Positions 27,839 to 36,325 of a stretch of 64,000 nucleotides of DNA are shown one piece after another. A model generated the notes under the pieces. That model worked only from the letters and a program-made list of their open reading frames with translations, was not told the DNA's origin and searched no databases. Each line of letters opens with the position of its first letter. The first letter of the stretch is position 1. The translations under genes and the position numbers were made by a program. This DNA comes from Solimonas sp036405815 (lineage in GTDB: Bacteria > Pseudomonadota > Gammaproteobacteria > Nevskiales > Nevskiaceae), in NCBI GenBank assembly GCA_036405815.1, contig DASWWX010000025.1, forward strand, positions 69,775-133,774, read 5' to 3'.

Positions 27839-27979
27839 GCGGATACCCCGAAGGACACTGCGATCTGGAAGCGCGGCATTCTCGCGCAGCAACGGGGCAG
27901 ACGCAAAAGCGCAAACGGACGAGGCCCTCGAACCGGCGAGGCTCCGCGTAGAATGCGCTCCGTCCGATCCCGTGCTCCA

Positions 27980-28207
27980 ATGAATGTGATCCGCCTGCTG
28001 ATTCTGCTGGTCGTCGCTTGGCTGTTGTGGCGCGCCTGGCGCCTGTTGCGCGCGCAGCTGACTGCACAGCCACCGCCGGAAGAACCCACGCCGCCGCCGG
28101 AAGCGACCTCGTCTTATGAGCCGATGGCGCGTTGCGCGCGATGCGGCGTGCACGCGCCGGCACACGCCCTGTCCAAGGCCGGCCTCTGCGGCCGTTGCGC
28201 CGAGTGA
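27980..28207 (+). CDS. PP0621-like small membrane protein with zinc ribbon
   Basis: 75 residues. One N-terminal membrane helix (RLLILLVVAWLLWRAW), a proline-rich spacer and a C-terminal CARC...CGRC pair spaced to bind zinc. Small proteins of this type, annotated PP0621 family, commonly sit directly before pilS, as here: the pilS ATG begins 20 bases after this stop. The role is unknown; co-occurrence with PilSR suggests a link to type IV pilus regulation. Confidence 0.8.
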   Translation: MNVIRLLILLVVAWLLWRAWRLLRAQLTAQPPPEEPTPPPEATSSYEPMARCARCGVHAPAHALSKAGLCGRCAE

Positions 28208-28226
28208 CGCTCACCGGATCGCGCTG

Positions 28227-29837
28227 ATGGTCGGCCTGGTGTCCCTGCCGACCCGGACCGAGGATTGGCGCATCCTGTCGATCCTGGGCCCCTACCGGCT
28301 GCTGCTGGTCGCGACCCTGTACTCGCTGTATCGCTCCGGCTTCGCACCGGATTTCTTCGATCTGGTTCCCGCGACGCTGTTCACCTGGGGGTGCCTCGCC
28401 TACACCATCGCGGCGCTGCTGCTGCTGGTGCTGGTCGTGCTGCGACGGCCGGGCGTGGTGGCGCAAGCCCATCTGCAGTTCGCGATCGACGTCGTCACGC
28501 TGACGTTCCTGGTGTATCTCACCGGCGGCGTCTCCAGCGGTCTTGGCGTGCTCATGCTGACGCCCTTGGTCGGCGGCGCCCTGGTACTGTCGTCGCGCAT
28601 GGCGATCGTGCATGCGGCGATCGCCACGCTGGCGATCTTCGCCGAGGAGGGGCTGCGGCAATTGCAGTCGCTGTTCGTTAACACCGGCGACTTTTCCCAG
28701 GCCGGCCTGCTGGGCCTCGCCTTCTTCGCCACCGCGCTGGCCACCAACACGATGGCCCTGCGTGCGCGTCGCAGCGAGGCGGTCGCCGAACGGGTCGGCA
28801 CCGAGTTCGTCAGCCTGTCGCGCCTCAACGAGAACATCATCGAGTCGATGCTGACCGGCGTCGTGGTGGTCAACGCTGGCGGCCGCATCCGCACCGTCAA
28901 CGCTGCCGCCAAGCGGCTGATCGGCGCCGGCGCCACACCCGGCCGCGTCCTCGACGAGACCCTGCCGGCGCTGAGCGGGCGCTTGCGCCAGTGGCGCGCC
29001 GGCGTCATCGAGGCCACCGCGCCTTACACCGAGCCCGCCGGCGGACGCGAACTGGTGCCGCGCTTCACGCATCTGGGCTGGGGCCCCGACGCCGCGGTGC
29101 TGGTGCTGCTCGAAGACGCCGCCCAGCTGCGGGAACAAGCGCAGCAGATGAAGCTGGCGGCGCTGGGACGCCTGTCGGCCAGCATCGCGCACGAGATCCG
29201 CAATCCGCTGGCGGCAATCACCCAGGCCGGCCAGTTGCTGGCCGAGTCGTCGAACCTGGGCGGCGAGAACCGACGCCTGCTCGACATGGTGCAGCGCCAT
29301 GCCGCGCGTATCGAACGCATCGTGCGCGAGGTGCTGGACCTGTCGCGCCGCGATCCGTCGCGGCAGTCCAACTTTCGGCTGCGTGAATGGCTGGTGCAGA
29401 CGATGGCGACCTACCAGGAGAGCCATGCGCAGCATCCGCGCCCGATCGAGCTGGTCGATGTGCCCGCCGAGCTGATCGTGCGCTTCGATCCCGATCATCT
29501 GCAGCAGGCGCTGTTCAACCTGTGGGACAACAGCTTCGAGCACGTCAAAGGCGGTGCCGACGCCATCACGGTGCTGATGCAGGCCCGTGCACCGCGCGAC
29601 GGCGAACCGGCCTGGCTGGAAATCGCCGACAACGGCCCGGGCATACCACCGCCGCTGCGCGAGCGCATCTTCGAACCGTTCTTCACCACGCACCACGCCG
29701 GCACCGGCCTCGGGCTTTATCTGGCGCGTGAACTCTGCGAATACAATCAGGCGCGCCTCACCTATCGACCGCAGGATGGCGGCGCCTGCTTCCGCATCCT
29801 GTTTGCGGGCAGTACCGCGGAGAACGCCGCAGCATGA
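28227..29837 (+). CDS. pilS: sensor histidine kinase PilS
   Basis: 536 residues. Up to six membrane helices lie in residues 17-175, followed by a PAS-like segment (NENIIESMLTGVVVVNAGGRI), a HisKA domain with SIAHEIRNPLAA (His322), and a HATPase domain with NLWDNSFEHV, DNGPGIPP and GTGLGLYLAREL. PilS senses a membrane signal, known in Pseudomonas to be excess pilin, and phosphorylates PilR to control pilA. The stop overlaps the pilR ATG as ATGA. The ATG at 28227 is the first that leaves a normal N-terminus. Confidence 0.93.
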   Translation: MVGLVSLPTRTEDWRILSILGPYRLLLVATLYSLYRSGFAPDFFDLVPATLFTWGCLAYTIAALLLLVLVVLRRPGVVAQAHLQFAIDVVTLTFLVYLTGGVSSGLGVLMLTPLVGGALVLSSRMAIVHAAIATLAIFAEEGLRQLQSLFVNTGDFSQAGLLGLAFFATALATNTMALRARRSEAVAERVGTEFVSLSRLNENIIESMLTGVVVVNAGGRIRTVNAAAKRLIGAGATPGRVLDETLPALSGRLRQWRAGVIEATAPYTEPAGGRELVPRFTHLGWGPDAAVLVLLEDAAQLREQAQQMKLAALGRLSASIAHEIRNPLAAITQAGQLLAESSNLGGENRRLLDMVQRHAARIERIVREVLDLSRRDPSRQSNFRLREWLVQTMATYQESHAQHPRPIELVDVPAELIVRFDPDHLQQALFNLWDNSFEHVKGGADAITVLMQARAPRDGEPAWLEIADNGPGIPPPLRERIFEPFFTTHHAGTGLGLYLARELCEYNQARLTYRPQDGGACFRILFAGSTAENAAA

Positions 29838-31165
29838 GCAAAGCGCACATCCTGATCGTCGACGACGAGCCCGACATCCGCGAACTGGTAGAGATCGCAC
29901 TGTCGCGGATGGGCCTGCGTACCGATTCCGCCGCCTCGCTCGCCGAGGCACGCGAACGCCTGGCGGCACAGCGCTTCGATCTATGCATCACCGACATGCG
30001 TCTGCCTGACGGCAACGGCGTCACACTGGTCGGCGAGATCCAGAAGCAATACCCGCAGACGCCGGTCGCCGTCATCACCGCCTACGGCAACGCCGAAGCC
30101 GCTGTGGAAAGCCTCAAGGCCGGGGCCTTCGATTTCGTTTCAAAGCCGGTCGACATCGCCGCGCTGCGCAAGCTGGTCGACACGGCGCTGCAACTGCGTT
30201 CGCGCGACGGGCGCCCCGCCGAGGAAGATCACGGCGGCCTGCTCGGCCAGCACGAGAGCATCCGTCAGCTGCGCGGCATGATCGAACGCCTGGCACGCAG
30301 CCAGGCGCCGGTACATATCTCGGGCGAATCCGGCACCGGCAAGGAACTGGTCGCGCGTCTGATTCACGCGCGCGGGCCACGCGCTTCGGGCCCGTTCGTG
30401 CCGGTCAACTGCGGCGCGATTCCGTCGGAACTGATGGAAAGCGAATTCTTCGGTCATCTGAAAGGCAGCTTCACCGGCGCACACCGCGACAAGGCCGGAC
30501 TGTTCCAGGCGGCCGAGAATGGCACCTTGTTCCTCGACGAGGTCGCGGATCTGCCGGCGCACATGCAGGTCAAGCTGTTGCGCGCGTTGCAGGAACGCGC
30601 CGTGCGGCCCGTCGGCGCGGAGAGCGAGGTCGCGGTCAACGTGCGCGTGATCTCCGCCACGCACCGCAGTCTGGCGGCGCTGGTCTCGGCCGGCGCGTTC
30701 CGGCAGGACCTCTACTACCGCCTGAACGTCATCGAAGTGCGCACACCGGCACTGCGCGAACGCGCCAACGACATCCCGTTGCTGGCGCAGCATATCCTCG
30801 AGCGCCTGTGCCGGGAGTTCGGACTCGATCACGCCCCACAACTCGACGACGCGGCGCTGCAGGCCCTGTGCGCGCATCCTTTTCCCGGCAACGTCCGCGA
30901 ACTCGAAAACGTGCTGGAACGCGCGGTCACGCTCTGCGAGGACGGCCGCATTCAAACCCGCGACCTGCAACTGCGCAGTACGGCGGCAGCCGACGCGATG
31001 GCCGGTGGCCTCGAGGACCAGATGGAAGCGATCGAGAAGCGCGCCATCCTCGAGGCGCTGCAGAAGACCCGCTACAACAAGACGCGGGCTGCCGAATTGC
31101 TGGGCATGTCGTTCCGCTCCTTGCGCTATCGCATCAAGAAACTGGGCCTGGACGACACGGAATGA
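29834..31165 (+). CDS. pilR: sigma-54-dependent response regulator PilR
   Basis: 443 residues. The receiver domain has phospho-acceptor Asp54 (CITDMRLPDG) and Lys104. The AAA+ domain has the Walker A loop GESGTGKE at 164-171, the sigma-54 contact loop as GSFTGA (211-216, a Ser for the usual Ala), and Walker B LFLDEVADL. A Fis-type helix-turn-helix closes the protein (TRAAELLGMSFRSLRYRIKKLG). It activates pilin transcription with sigma-54. pilA is not in this window. Confidence 0.95.
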   Translation: MSKAHILIVDDEPDIRELVEIALSRMGLRTDSAASLAEARERLAAQRFDLCITDMRLPDGNGVTLVGEIQKQYPQTPVAVITAYGNAEAAVESLKAGAFDFVSKPVDIAALRKLVDTALQLRSRDGRPAEEDHGGLLGQHESIRQLRGMIERLARSQAPVHISGESGTGKELVARLIHARGPRASGPFVPVNCGAIPSELMESEFFGHLKGSFTGAHRDKAGLFQAAENGTLFLDEVADLPAHMQVKLLRALQERAVRPVGAESEVAVNVRVISATHRSLAALVSAGAFRQDLYYRLNVIEVRTPALRERANDIPLLAQHILERLCREFGLDHAPQLDDAALQALCAHPFPGNVRELENVLERAVTLCEDGRIQTRDLQLRSTAAADAMAGGLEDQMEAIEKRAILEALQKTRYNKTRAAELLGMSFRSLRYRIKKLGLDDTE

Positions 31166-31217
31166 AGCGCCCAACGCAACCGCGAAGCTGAACGAACCGT
31201 ATAGGCACTTGTGCCCT

Positions 31218-31241
31218 GGCCGACTTGCTTGCGGGTCGGCC
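31218..31241 (+). terminator. hairpin after pilR, weak terminator candidate
   Basis: A 7-bp perfect stem, GGCCGAC with GTCGGCC, around a 10-base loop lies 53 bases after the pilR stop. The following bases are only modestly U-rich. It overlaps the promoter candidate listed next, so at most one of the two readings may be right. Confidence 0.4.
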
Positions 31242-31256
31242 TCGTCTTGCTACACT
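31229..31256 (+). promoter_or_regulatory. candidate sigma-70 promoter for the GAF/kinase/regulator operon
   Basis: TTGCGG and TACACT are separated by 16 bases and lie about 90 bases before the GAF gene start. Both hexamers match the consensus at four or more positions. Confidence 0.4.
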
Positions 31257-31347
31257 GCCCCGAAATGGATCGTCGCGAGCACGGATTGCGTCGACGCCCA
31301 TGGCATGGAGCTTGCTGCATGACCAGGGCCCCGAGTCGGAGGATGCT

Positions 31348-31974
31348 GTGACAGCCAACTTTCATATCGGCCCTGCGCCGCTGCGGGGTGCGGTGTCGTA
31401 TTCCCGCCAAGGCGCGCGCCGCCCGGCACCGGGTCGCAGCGCGAACGCGCCGCTGGCCTGGCATGACGCCGCGCGCGATGAGCCCGCGCGCGAACTGCTC
31501 GCCAACACGCTGTGCTCGGCCTGCGATCTGATCGGCGCGGAGCGCGGCTTTGTGCTGGTACTGCGCGAAGAAACCACGCTGGAAGTCGCCTGCACCCGTG
31601 GCCTGCCATCGCAGGAGCTGCTGGATCTGCTGTTCGGTGTGGCCGCGCGCGCGCTGCACAGCGCACTGGCCAAGTCCAGCAAGGGGCTCGGCGACGCCGA
31701 GGGCGTCCTGCTGAGCGAAACCGGCACGATCCCCGAGCATTGCGCACCGGCCGTCGTCAGCCTGCCGCTGGATCTCGGCTCCCGCCAGCGGGGCGCCCTG
31801 TGCCTGCTGCGCACGGCAGAACCACGCACGCTGTCCGAACTCGATTTCGAAATCCTGGCGGCGCTCGCCGGGCAAGCTGAACTGGCCCTGGCCTCGGCCA
31901 GCCAGCGTCGCGCCCTGAGCCGCCTGGAAGCCAGCCTCCAAGCCGTCGCCTCGGCGCCGACGTCGACGCGCTGA
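31348..31974 (+). CDS. GAF-domain protein
   Basis: 208 residues from the GTG at 31348, chosen because GGAGG sits 5 bases before it; an in-frame ATG at 31303 lacks such a site. After a basic N-terminus, residues 45-185 form a GAF-like domain: TLCSACDLIGAERGFVLVLREE, VVSLPLDLGSRQRGALCLLR and LSELDFEILAALAGQAELALASA. GAF domains bind small ligands or mediate dimerisation. There is no output domain, so it probably works with the histidine kinase that starts 9 bases downstream, perhaps as a separate sensor subunit. The ligand is unknown. Confidence 0.8.
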   Translation: MTANFHIGPAPLRGAVSYSRQGARRPAPGRSANAPLAWHDAARDEPARELLANTLCSACDLIGAERGFVLVLREETTLEVACTRGLPSQELLDLLFGVAARALHSALAKSSKGLGDAEGVLLSETGTIPEHCAPAVVSLPLDLGSRQRGALCLLRTAEPRTLSELDFEILAALAGQAELALASASQRRALSRLEASLQAVASAPTSTR

Positions 31975-31982
31975 GTCGCGCC

Positions 31983-32819
31983 ATGGAACCCTCGCGCGAC
32001 GCGACGGCGTTCCCGATCGGCGAAACGCGGGCCAAGGACACGGAAGATTTCCGCCAGGCCGTCCTGCGCCAGGTCCAGGAACTCACCGCAGACAATCAGC
32101 GCCTGCTGCAGTCGGTGGTGCGCAGCGAGAAGCGCTTCCGCACGCTCGCCAAGTCCGTCTGGCATGTCCAGGAAGAGGAGCGGCGCCGTCTGGCGCGCGA
32201 GCTGCACGATGGCCTCGGCCAGACCCTGACCGCGCTCGCCAATCAGGTGCAGCGCATCCTCGACGACGCCCGCGGCGCCGGCAATCTCGGCCTGCTGCAC
32301 CGCCTCGCCGACGCGCTCGACATCACCCGCGGCGCGCTGCACGACACGCGGGAGCTGTCGCGCCTGCTCCGCCCCACCCTGCTCGACGATCTGGGCCTCG
32401 ACGCCGCCCTGGCCTGGCTCGCCCGCACGCTGTCCGAGCGCACGGGGCTGGCCATCGACGTGCAATCCGGCCTCGACGAACGCCGCCTGCATCCGGATGT
32501 CGAAACCCTGGTGTTCCGCATTACCCAGGAAGCACTGACCAATGTGATCCGCCACAGCGAGGCACGCAGTGCGCGCATCGTGCTCGAGTGCCAGGGCCAC
32601 ACGCTGACGCTGCGCATCGAGGACAAAGGGCGCGGCTTCGACGCCGCCCAGATCGCCGCACCGGGCCGCGTCAGCGGCGGCCTGCGCGGCATGCGCGACC
32701 GCGCCGAGCTGTTCGGTGGTCGCGTCGAATTGCGCTCCGCCCCGGGCGAGGGCACCGTGGTCCAGTTGATGCTTGCACTGGACGCAGCCGATACCGAAGA
32801 CCCCCAACTACGCCCATGA
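31983..32819 (+). CDS. NarX/DegS-type histidine kinase (HisKA_3)
   Basis: 278 residues. A predicted coiled coil (residues 22-60) leads into the dimerisation domain with LARELHDGLGQTLTAL, where His75 is the phosphorylation site, and the HATPase domain with ITQEALTNVIRHS, DKGRGFD and GGLRGMRDRAELFGG. No membrane helix or sensory domain is present, so it is probably cytosolic and depends on a partner for input, most likely the GAF protein just upstream. The stop overlaps the regulator start as ATGA. It resembles the NarX-NarL class of systems; the signal is unknown. Confidence 0.92.
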   Translation: MEPSRDATAFPIGETRAKDTEDFRQAVLRQVQELTADNQRLLQSVVRSEKRFRTLAKSVWHVQEEERRRLARELHDGLGQTLTALANQVQRILDDARGAGNLGLLHRLADALDITRGALHDTRELSRLLRPTLLDDLGLDAALAWLARTLSERTGLAIDVQSGLDERRLHPDVETLVFRITQEALTNVIRHSEARSARIVLECQGHTLTLRIEDKGRGFDAAQIAAPGRVSGGLRGMRDRAELFGGRVELRSAPGEGTVVQLMLALDAADTEDPQLRP

Positions 32820-33460
32820 CCCCGATCCGCCTGCTGGTCGCCGACGACCACACCATCGTCCGTGAAGGACTCGTCTCGATGCTGGAGGAAACCGGCGAAT
32901 GTCAGGTCGTGGCCCAGGCCGCCGACGGCATGCAGGCCATGGACCTGGCACTGAAGACGCAGCCCGACATCGTGGTCACCGACATTTCGATGCCGCGCAT
33001 CTCCGGCCTGGAGGTGGTCAAGCGCGTGCGCGCCGAACTGCCCGGCACCCGCACGCTGGTGCTGACCGTGCACGAGGAAGACGAGTACATCCTGCCGATC
33101 CTGCGCGCCGGCGCCAACGGCTTTCTCAACAAGGACACCTCGGTCTCCGAGTTGATGACGGCGATCAAGTCGATCCACGGCGGCACGCCCTATTTCGGCC
33201 CGCGCGCGGCCAAGGCCCTGGCCGAGCGCCAGCAACGCGGCCGCTCGCTGGGCACTGACCCCTACGCCAGCCTGACCGCGCGCGAGCGCGAGACCTTTCA
33301 CCTGGTGATCCAGGGCAAGACCACCAAGGAAATCGCCCAGATCCTCGATATCGGCGTCAAAACCGCGGAGAACCACCGCGCCCGCATGATGGAAAAGCTG
33401 GCGCTGCGCAATACCGCGGAAGTCGTGCGCTTCGCCGCACTGCGCGGCCTGCTGACTTGA
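32816..33460 (+). CDS. NarL/LuxR-type response regulator
   Basis: 214 residues. The receiver domain (1-120) has Asp10/Asp11, phospho-acceptor Asp56 (VVTDISMPR) and Lys106. A LuxR-type DNA-binding domain follows (LTARERETFHLVIQGKTTKE to about residue 205). It is the cognate partner of the kinase whose stop it overlaps. It is the last gene of a three-gene signalling operon directly upstream of the cytochrome bc1 operon; whether it controls respiration genes is untested. Confidence 0.93.
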   Translation: MTPIRLLVADDHTIVREGLVSMLEETGECQVVAQAADGMQAMDLALKTQPDIVVTDISMPRISGLEVVKRVRAELPGTRTLVLTVHEEDEYILPILRAGANGFLNKDTSVSELMTAIKSIHGGTPYFGPRAAKALAERQQRGRSLGTDPYASLTARERETFHLVIQGKTTKEIAQILDIGVKTAENHRARMMEKLALRNTAEVVRFAALRGLLT

Positions 33461-33465
33461 CCCGG

Positions 33466-33481
33466 CCGGTCCCGCGACCGG
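33466..33481 (+). terminator. small hairpin after the regulator gene
   Basis: CCGGTC and GACCGG form a 6-bp stem around CCGC, 6 bases after the stop. There is no U-tract, so this is a weak call. Confidence 0.3.
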
Positions 33482-33503
33482 ACACCAAAACGCGGCCCGC
33501 GCC

Positions 33504-33533
33504 TTACGCCAGCGCGCCCGGCCCCGTTATACT
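33504..33533 (+). promoter_or_regulatory. candidate promoter for petABC
   Basis: A TATACT -10 at 33528-33533 lies about 100 bases before petA, with TTACGC at 33504-33509 as a poor -35 at 18-base spacing. The 170-base gap between the regulator stop and petA holds no coding frame and is the only place for a petABC promoter. Confidence 0.5.
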
Positions 33534-33632
33534 TGCGCGGTTTCGACGGCTGCGCGTTACCTAATGCCGGTCCGGCAGGCGCCCGTCGAACCCAATTCGT
33601 GTCGAATCATCTCTTGAAGGGGCTTTAGTTCA

Positions 33633-34229
33633 ATGAGCAATCAGGGCGTGGATCCCGGCCGGCGCCGGTTCCTGACGCTGACGACCTCGGTGGTCGGCGG
33701 CGCAGGCGTGGCGGCAGCCGCCTGGCCATTTCTGGCATCGATGGCCCCCAGCGAACGCGCCAAGGCGCTGGGCGCGCCGGTGACGGTGGACATCAGCAAG
33801 ACCGAGGCCGGCCAGCGTGTGACCGTGGCCTGGCGCGGCAAGCCGGTCTGGATCGTGCGCCGCACGCCCGAAATGGTGGCGACCCTCGACAAGGTGACCG
33901 GCGACCTGCGTGATCCGGAGTCCAAGGAGCCGCAGCAGCCGGCGTACGCCCAGAACGAGGCGCGCTCCATCAAGCAGGACGTCCTGGTCATGGTCGGCTC
34001 CTGCACCCATCTCGGCTGCTCGCCGACGTTCCGCCCGGACCATCCGGCGCCGGAAATCCACAGCAACTGGCAGGGCGGCTTCTTCTGCCCGTGCCACGGC
34101 TCGATGTTCGACCTCGCCGGTCGCGTCTACAAGGGCGTGCCCGCGCCGACCAACCTGATCGTGCCGCCGCACCGCTATGAGGGCGACAACACGATCGTCA
34201 TCGGCGAAGACCAGACCGGAGCCGCGTAA
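33633..34229 (+). CDS. petA: ubiquinol-cytochrome c reductase Rieske iron-sulfur subunit
   Basis: 198 residues. The N-terminus carries a twin-arginine-type signal (GRRRFLTLTT) and one membrane anchor. The 2Fe-2S cluster ligands are Cys124 and His126 in CTHLGC and Cys152 and His155 in CPCHGS; Cys129 and Cys154 make the disulfide that stabilises the cluster. It passes electrons from quinol to cytochrome c1. The stop shares one base with the petB ATG (TAATG). Confidence 0.97.
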   Translation: MSNQGVDPGRRRFLTLTTSVVGGAGVAAAAWPFLASMAPSERAKALGAPVTVDISKTEAGQRVTVAWRGKPVWIVRRTPEMVATLDKVTGDLRDPESKEPQQPAYAQNEARSIKQDVLVMVGSCTHLGCSPTFRPDHPAPEIHSNWQGGFFCPCHGSMFDLAGRVYKGVPAPTNLIVPPHRYEGDNTIVIGEDQTGAA

Positions 34230-35476
34230 TGGCCATCGTCCCGAATCCCTACAAGACCACCGGCCTGCTCGGCTGGATCGACGACCGCTTCCCGCTGACC
34301 AAGCTGTGGAAGGATCACCTCGCCGAATACTACGCACCGAAGAACTTCAACTTCTGGTACTACTTCGGCTCGCTGGCGCTGCTGGTGCTGGTCAACCAGC
34401 TGCTGACCGGCATCTTCCTGACGATGCACTACAAGCCGGACGCTGCGCTGGCCTGGGACAGCGTCGAGTACATCATGCGCGACGTGCCCTGGGGCAATGT
34501 CATCCGCTACCTGCACTCGACCGGCGCCAGTGCGTTCTTCCTGATCGTCTACCTGCACATGTACCGCGGCCTGCTGTACGGCTCGTACCGCAAGCCCCGC
34601 GAACTGATCTGGCTGTTCGGCGCGCTGATCTTCTTCGTGCTGATGGCGGAAGCCTTCGCCGGCTACGTGCTGCCCTGGGGCCAGATGTCCTACTGGGGTG
34701 CGCAGGTGATCATCTCGCTGTTCGGCGCGATTCCCGTCGTCGGCCCCGATCTCGTGATCTGGGTGCAGGGCGACTACATTCCGTCGGACGCCACGCTGAA
34801 CCGCCTGTTCTCGCTGCACGTCATCGCGCTGCCGTTCGTGCTCGTCGGCCTGGTCGTCGCGCATCTGATCGCGCTGCATGAAGTCGGCTCGAACAACCCG
34901 GACGGCGTCGAGATCAAGAAGTTCAAGGACGCCAACGGCAAGCCGCTCGACGGCATCGGCTTCCACCCGTACTACACGGTCAAGGATCTGTTCGGTGTCG
35001 GCGTGTTCCTGATCATCTTCCTCGGCGTCGTGTTCTTTGCGCCGGACGGTGGGGGCTGGGTGCTCGAGAAGCCGAATTTCCAGCCGGCCAACCCGCTGGT
35101 GACGCCGGAACACATCACGCCGGCGTGGTACTTCGGTGCCTTCTACGCGATCCTGCGTGCGATCCCGGACAAGCTGCTCGGCGTCATCGGCATGTTCTCG
35201 GCCGTGCTCGTGCTGTTCGCACTGCCGTGGCTGGACCGCTCGCCGGTCAAATCCATCCGCTACAAGGGCATCTACTCGAAGGTCGCGCTGGGTCTGTTCA
35301 CGGTCGCGTTCGTGCTGCTGAGCTACTACGGCATGCAGCCGCCGAGCGAGCTGGGCACGTTCATCTCGCGCGCCGGCACGATCATCTACTTCGCTTTCTT
35401 CATCCTGATGCCTTGGTACACCAAGCTCGACAAGACCAAGCCCGAACCGGAGCGCGTGACCTATGAAGCGCACTAA
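34229..35476 (+). CDS. petB: cytochrome b of the bc1 complex
   Basis: 415 residues, the size of an undivided proteobacterial cytochrome b with eight membrane helices. The haem-ligand helices carry HSTGASAFFLIVYLHMYRG and, later, HVIALPFVLVGLVVAHLIALHE; the quinol-oxidation site has the expected PEW-like segment as TPEHITPAWYFGAFYAILR. It holds both b haems and the two quinone sites. The 3' end overlaps petC by 14 bases. Confidence 0.97.
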   Translation: MAIVPNPYKTTGLLGWIDDRFPLTKLWKDHLAEYYAPKNFNFWYYFGSLALLVLVNQLLTGIFLTMHYKPDAALAWDSVEYIMRDVPWGNVIRYLHSTGASAFFLIVYLHMYRGLLYGSYRKPRELIWLFGALIFFVLMAEAFAGYVLPWGQMSYWGAQVIISLFGAIPVVGPDLVIWVQGDYIPSDATLNRLFSLHVIALPFVLVGLVVAHLIALHEVGSNNPDGVEIKKFKDANGKPLDGIGFHPYYTVKDLFGVGVFLIIFLGVVFFAPDGGGWVLEKPNFQPANPLVTPEHITPAWYFGAFYAILRAIPDKLLGVIGMFSAVLVLFALPWLDRSPVKSIRYKGIYSKVALGLFTVAFVLLSYYGMQPPSELGTFISRAGTIIYFAFFILMPWYTKLDKTKPEPERVTYEAH

Positions 35477-36221
35477 GTCTTCTTTGCTGGCGAAGCTGCT
35501 GGCCGGTGCGCTGCTCGCGGTCGGCGGTTCGGTTTTCGCGGCCGGCGGCCATGTCGCGCTGCCGTACAAGTACGAGCCGGATCTCGGCAACGAGTCCTCG
35601 CTGCAGCGCGGCGCCGCCAATTACATGAACTACTGCGCGGGCTGCCACTCGATGCGCCTGCTGCGCTACGGCCGCCTCGGCCAGGACCTCGGCATTCCCG
35701 AGGAGCTGCTCAAGGCCAACCTGATGTTCACCAGCGAAAAGCCGGGCGACTCGATCCATGCCGCCATGCCGGCGCAAGCCGCCAAATGGTTCGGCCAGCA
35801 GCCGCCGGACCTGTCGGTGGAAACGCGCCTGCGCGGTCCGGCCTGGGTGTACAACTACCTCATGACCTTCTACGTCGACACCACACGTCCGCTGGGCACC
35901 AACAATCTGGTGCTGGCCGGCGCGTCGATGCCGCACGTGCTGTGGGAACTGCAGGGCTGGCGCGGTCTCGCGCCGCAGGCCGAGGGTGAGGACGCCCACG
36001 GCGCCCATGCCAAGCCGAAGTTCGTGCAGCTCACCGACGGCAAGCTGTCGGAGAAGGAATTCCAGAAGTTCGTTGCCGACACCGTCAACTTCATGGCCTA
36101 CGCCGCGGAGCCGGGTCGCGCCGGCCGCATCTCGCTGGGCATGAAGGTCATGCTGTTCCTGCTGCTGTTCACCGCGCTGGCATATCTGCTCAAGCGCGAG
36201 TACTGGAGAGACGTGCACTAA
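35463..36221 (+). CDS. petC: cytochrome c1
   Basis: 252 residues. A cleavable signal (ending VFAAGG), the haem c attachment site CAGCH (Cys58, Cys61, His62), the likely axial Met156 in GASMPHVLWEL, and a C-terminal anchor helix (MKVMLFLLLFTALAYLLKREYW). It takes electrons from the Rieske protein and passes them to a soluble cytochrome c. It is the last gene of petABC and is followed by a strong terminator before sspA. Confidence 0.97.
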   Translation: MKRTKSSLLAKLLAGALLAVGGSVFAAGGHVALPYKYEPDLGNESSLQRGAANYMNYCAGCHSMRLLRYGRLGQDLGIPEELLKANLMFTSEKPGDSIHAAMPAQAAKWFGQQPPDLSVETRLRGPAWVYNYLMTFYVDTTRPLGTNNLVLAGASMPHVLWELQGWRGLAPQAEGEDAHGAHAKPKFVQLTDGKLSEKEFQKFVADTVNFMAYAAEPGRAGRISLGMKVMLFLLLFTALAYLLKREYWRDVH

Positions 36222-36262
36222 AGGCCTCGCGGCCTTCCGCACGAATTTCCCGTTCGATGAAT

Positions 36263-36310
36263 ACGGCGCCGTTCATGACAGCAGCACCATGAACGGCGCC
36301 GTTTCGTTTC
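36263..36310 (+). terminator. strong terminator after petC
   Basis: A perfect 15-bp stem (ACGGCGCCGTTCATG with CATGAACGGCGCCGT) around a 10-base loop, followed by TTTCGTTTC. It lies 41 bases after the petC stop and separates petABC from sspAB. Confidence 0.85.
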
Positions 36311-36325
36311 TGGCACTCTGAGCCC

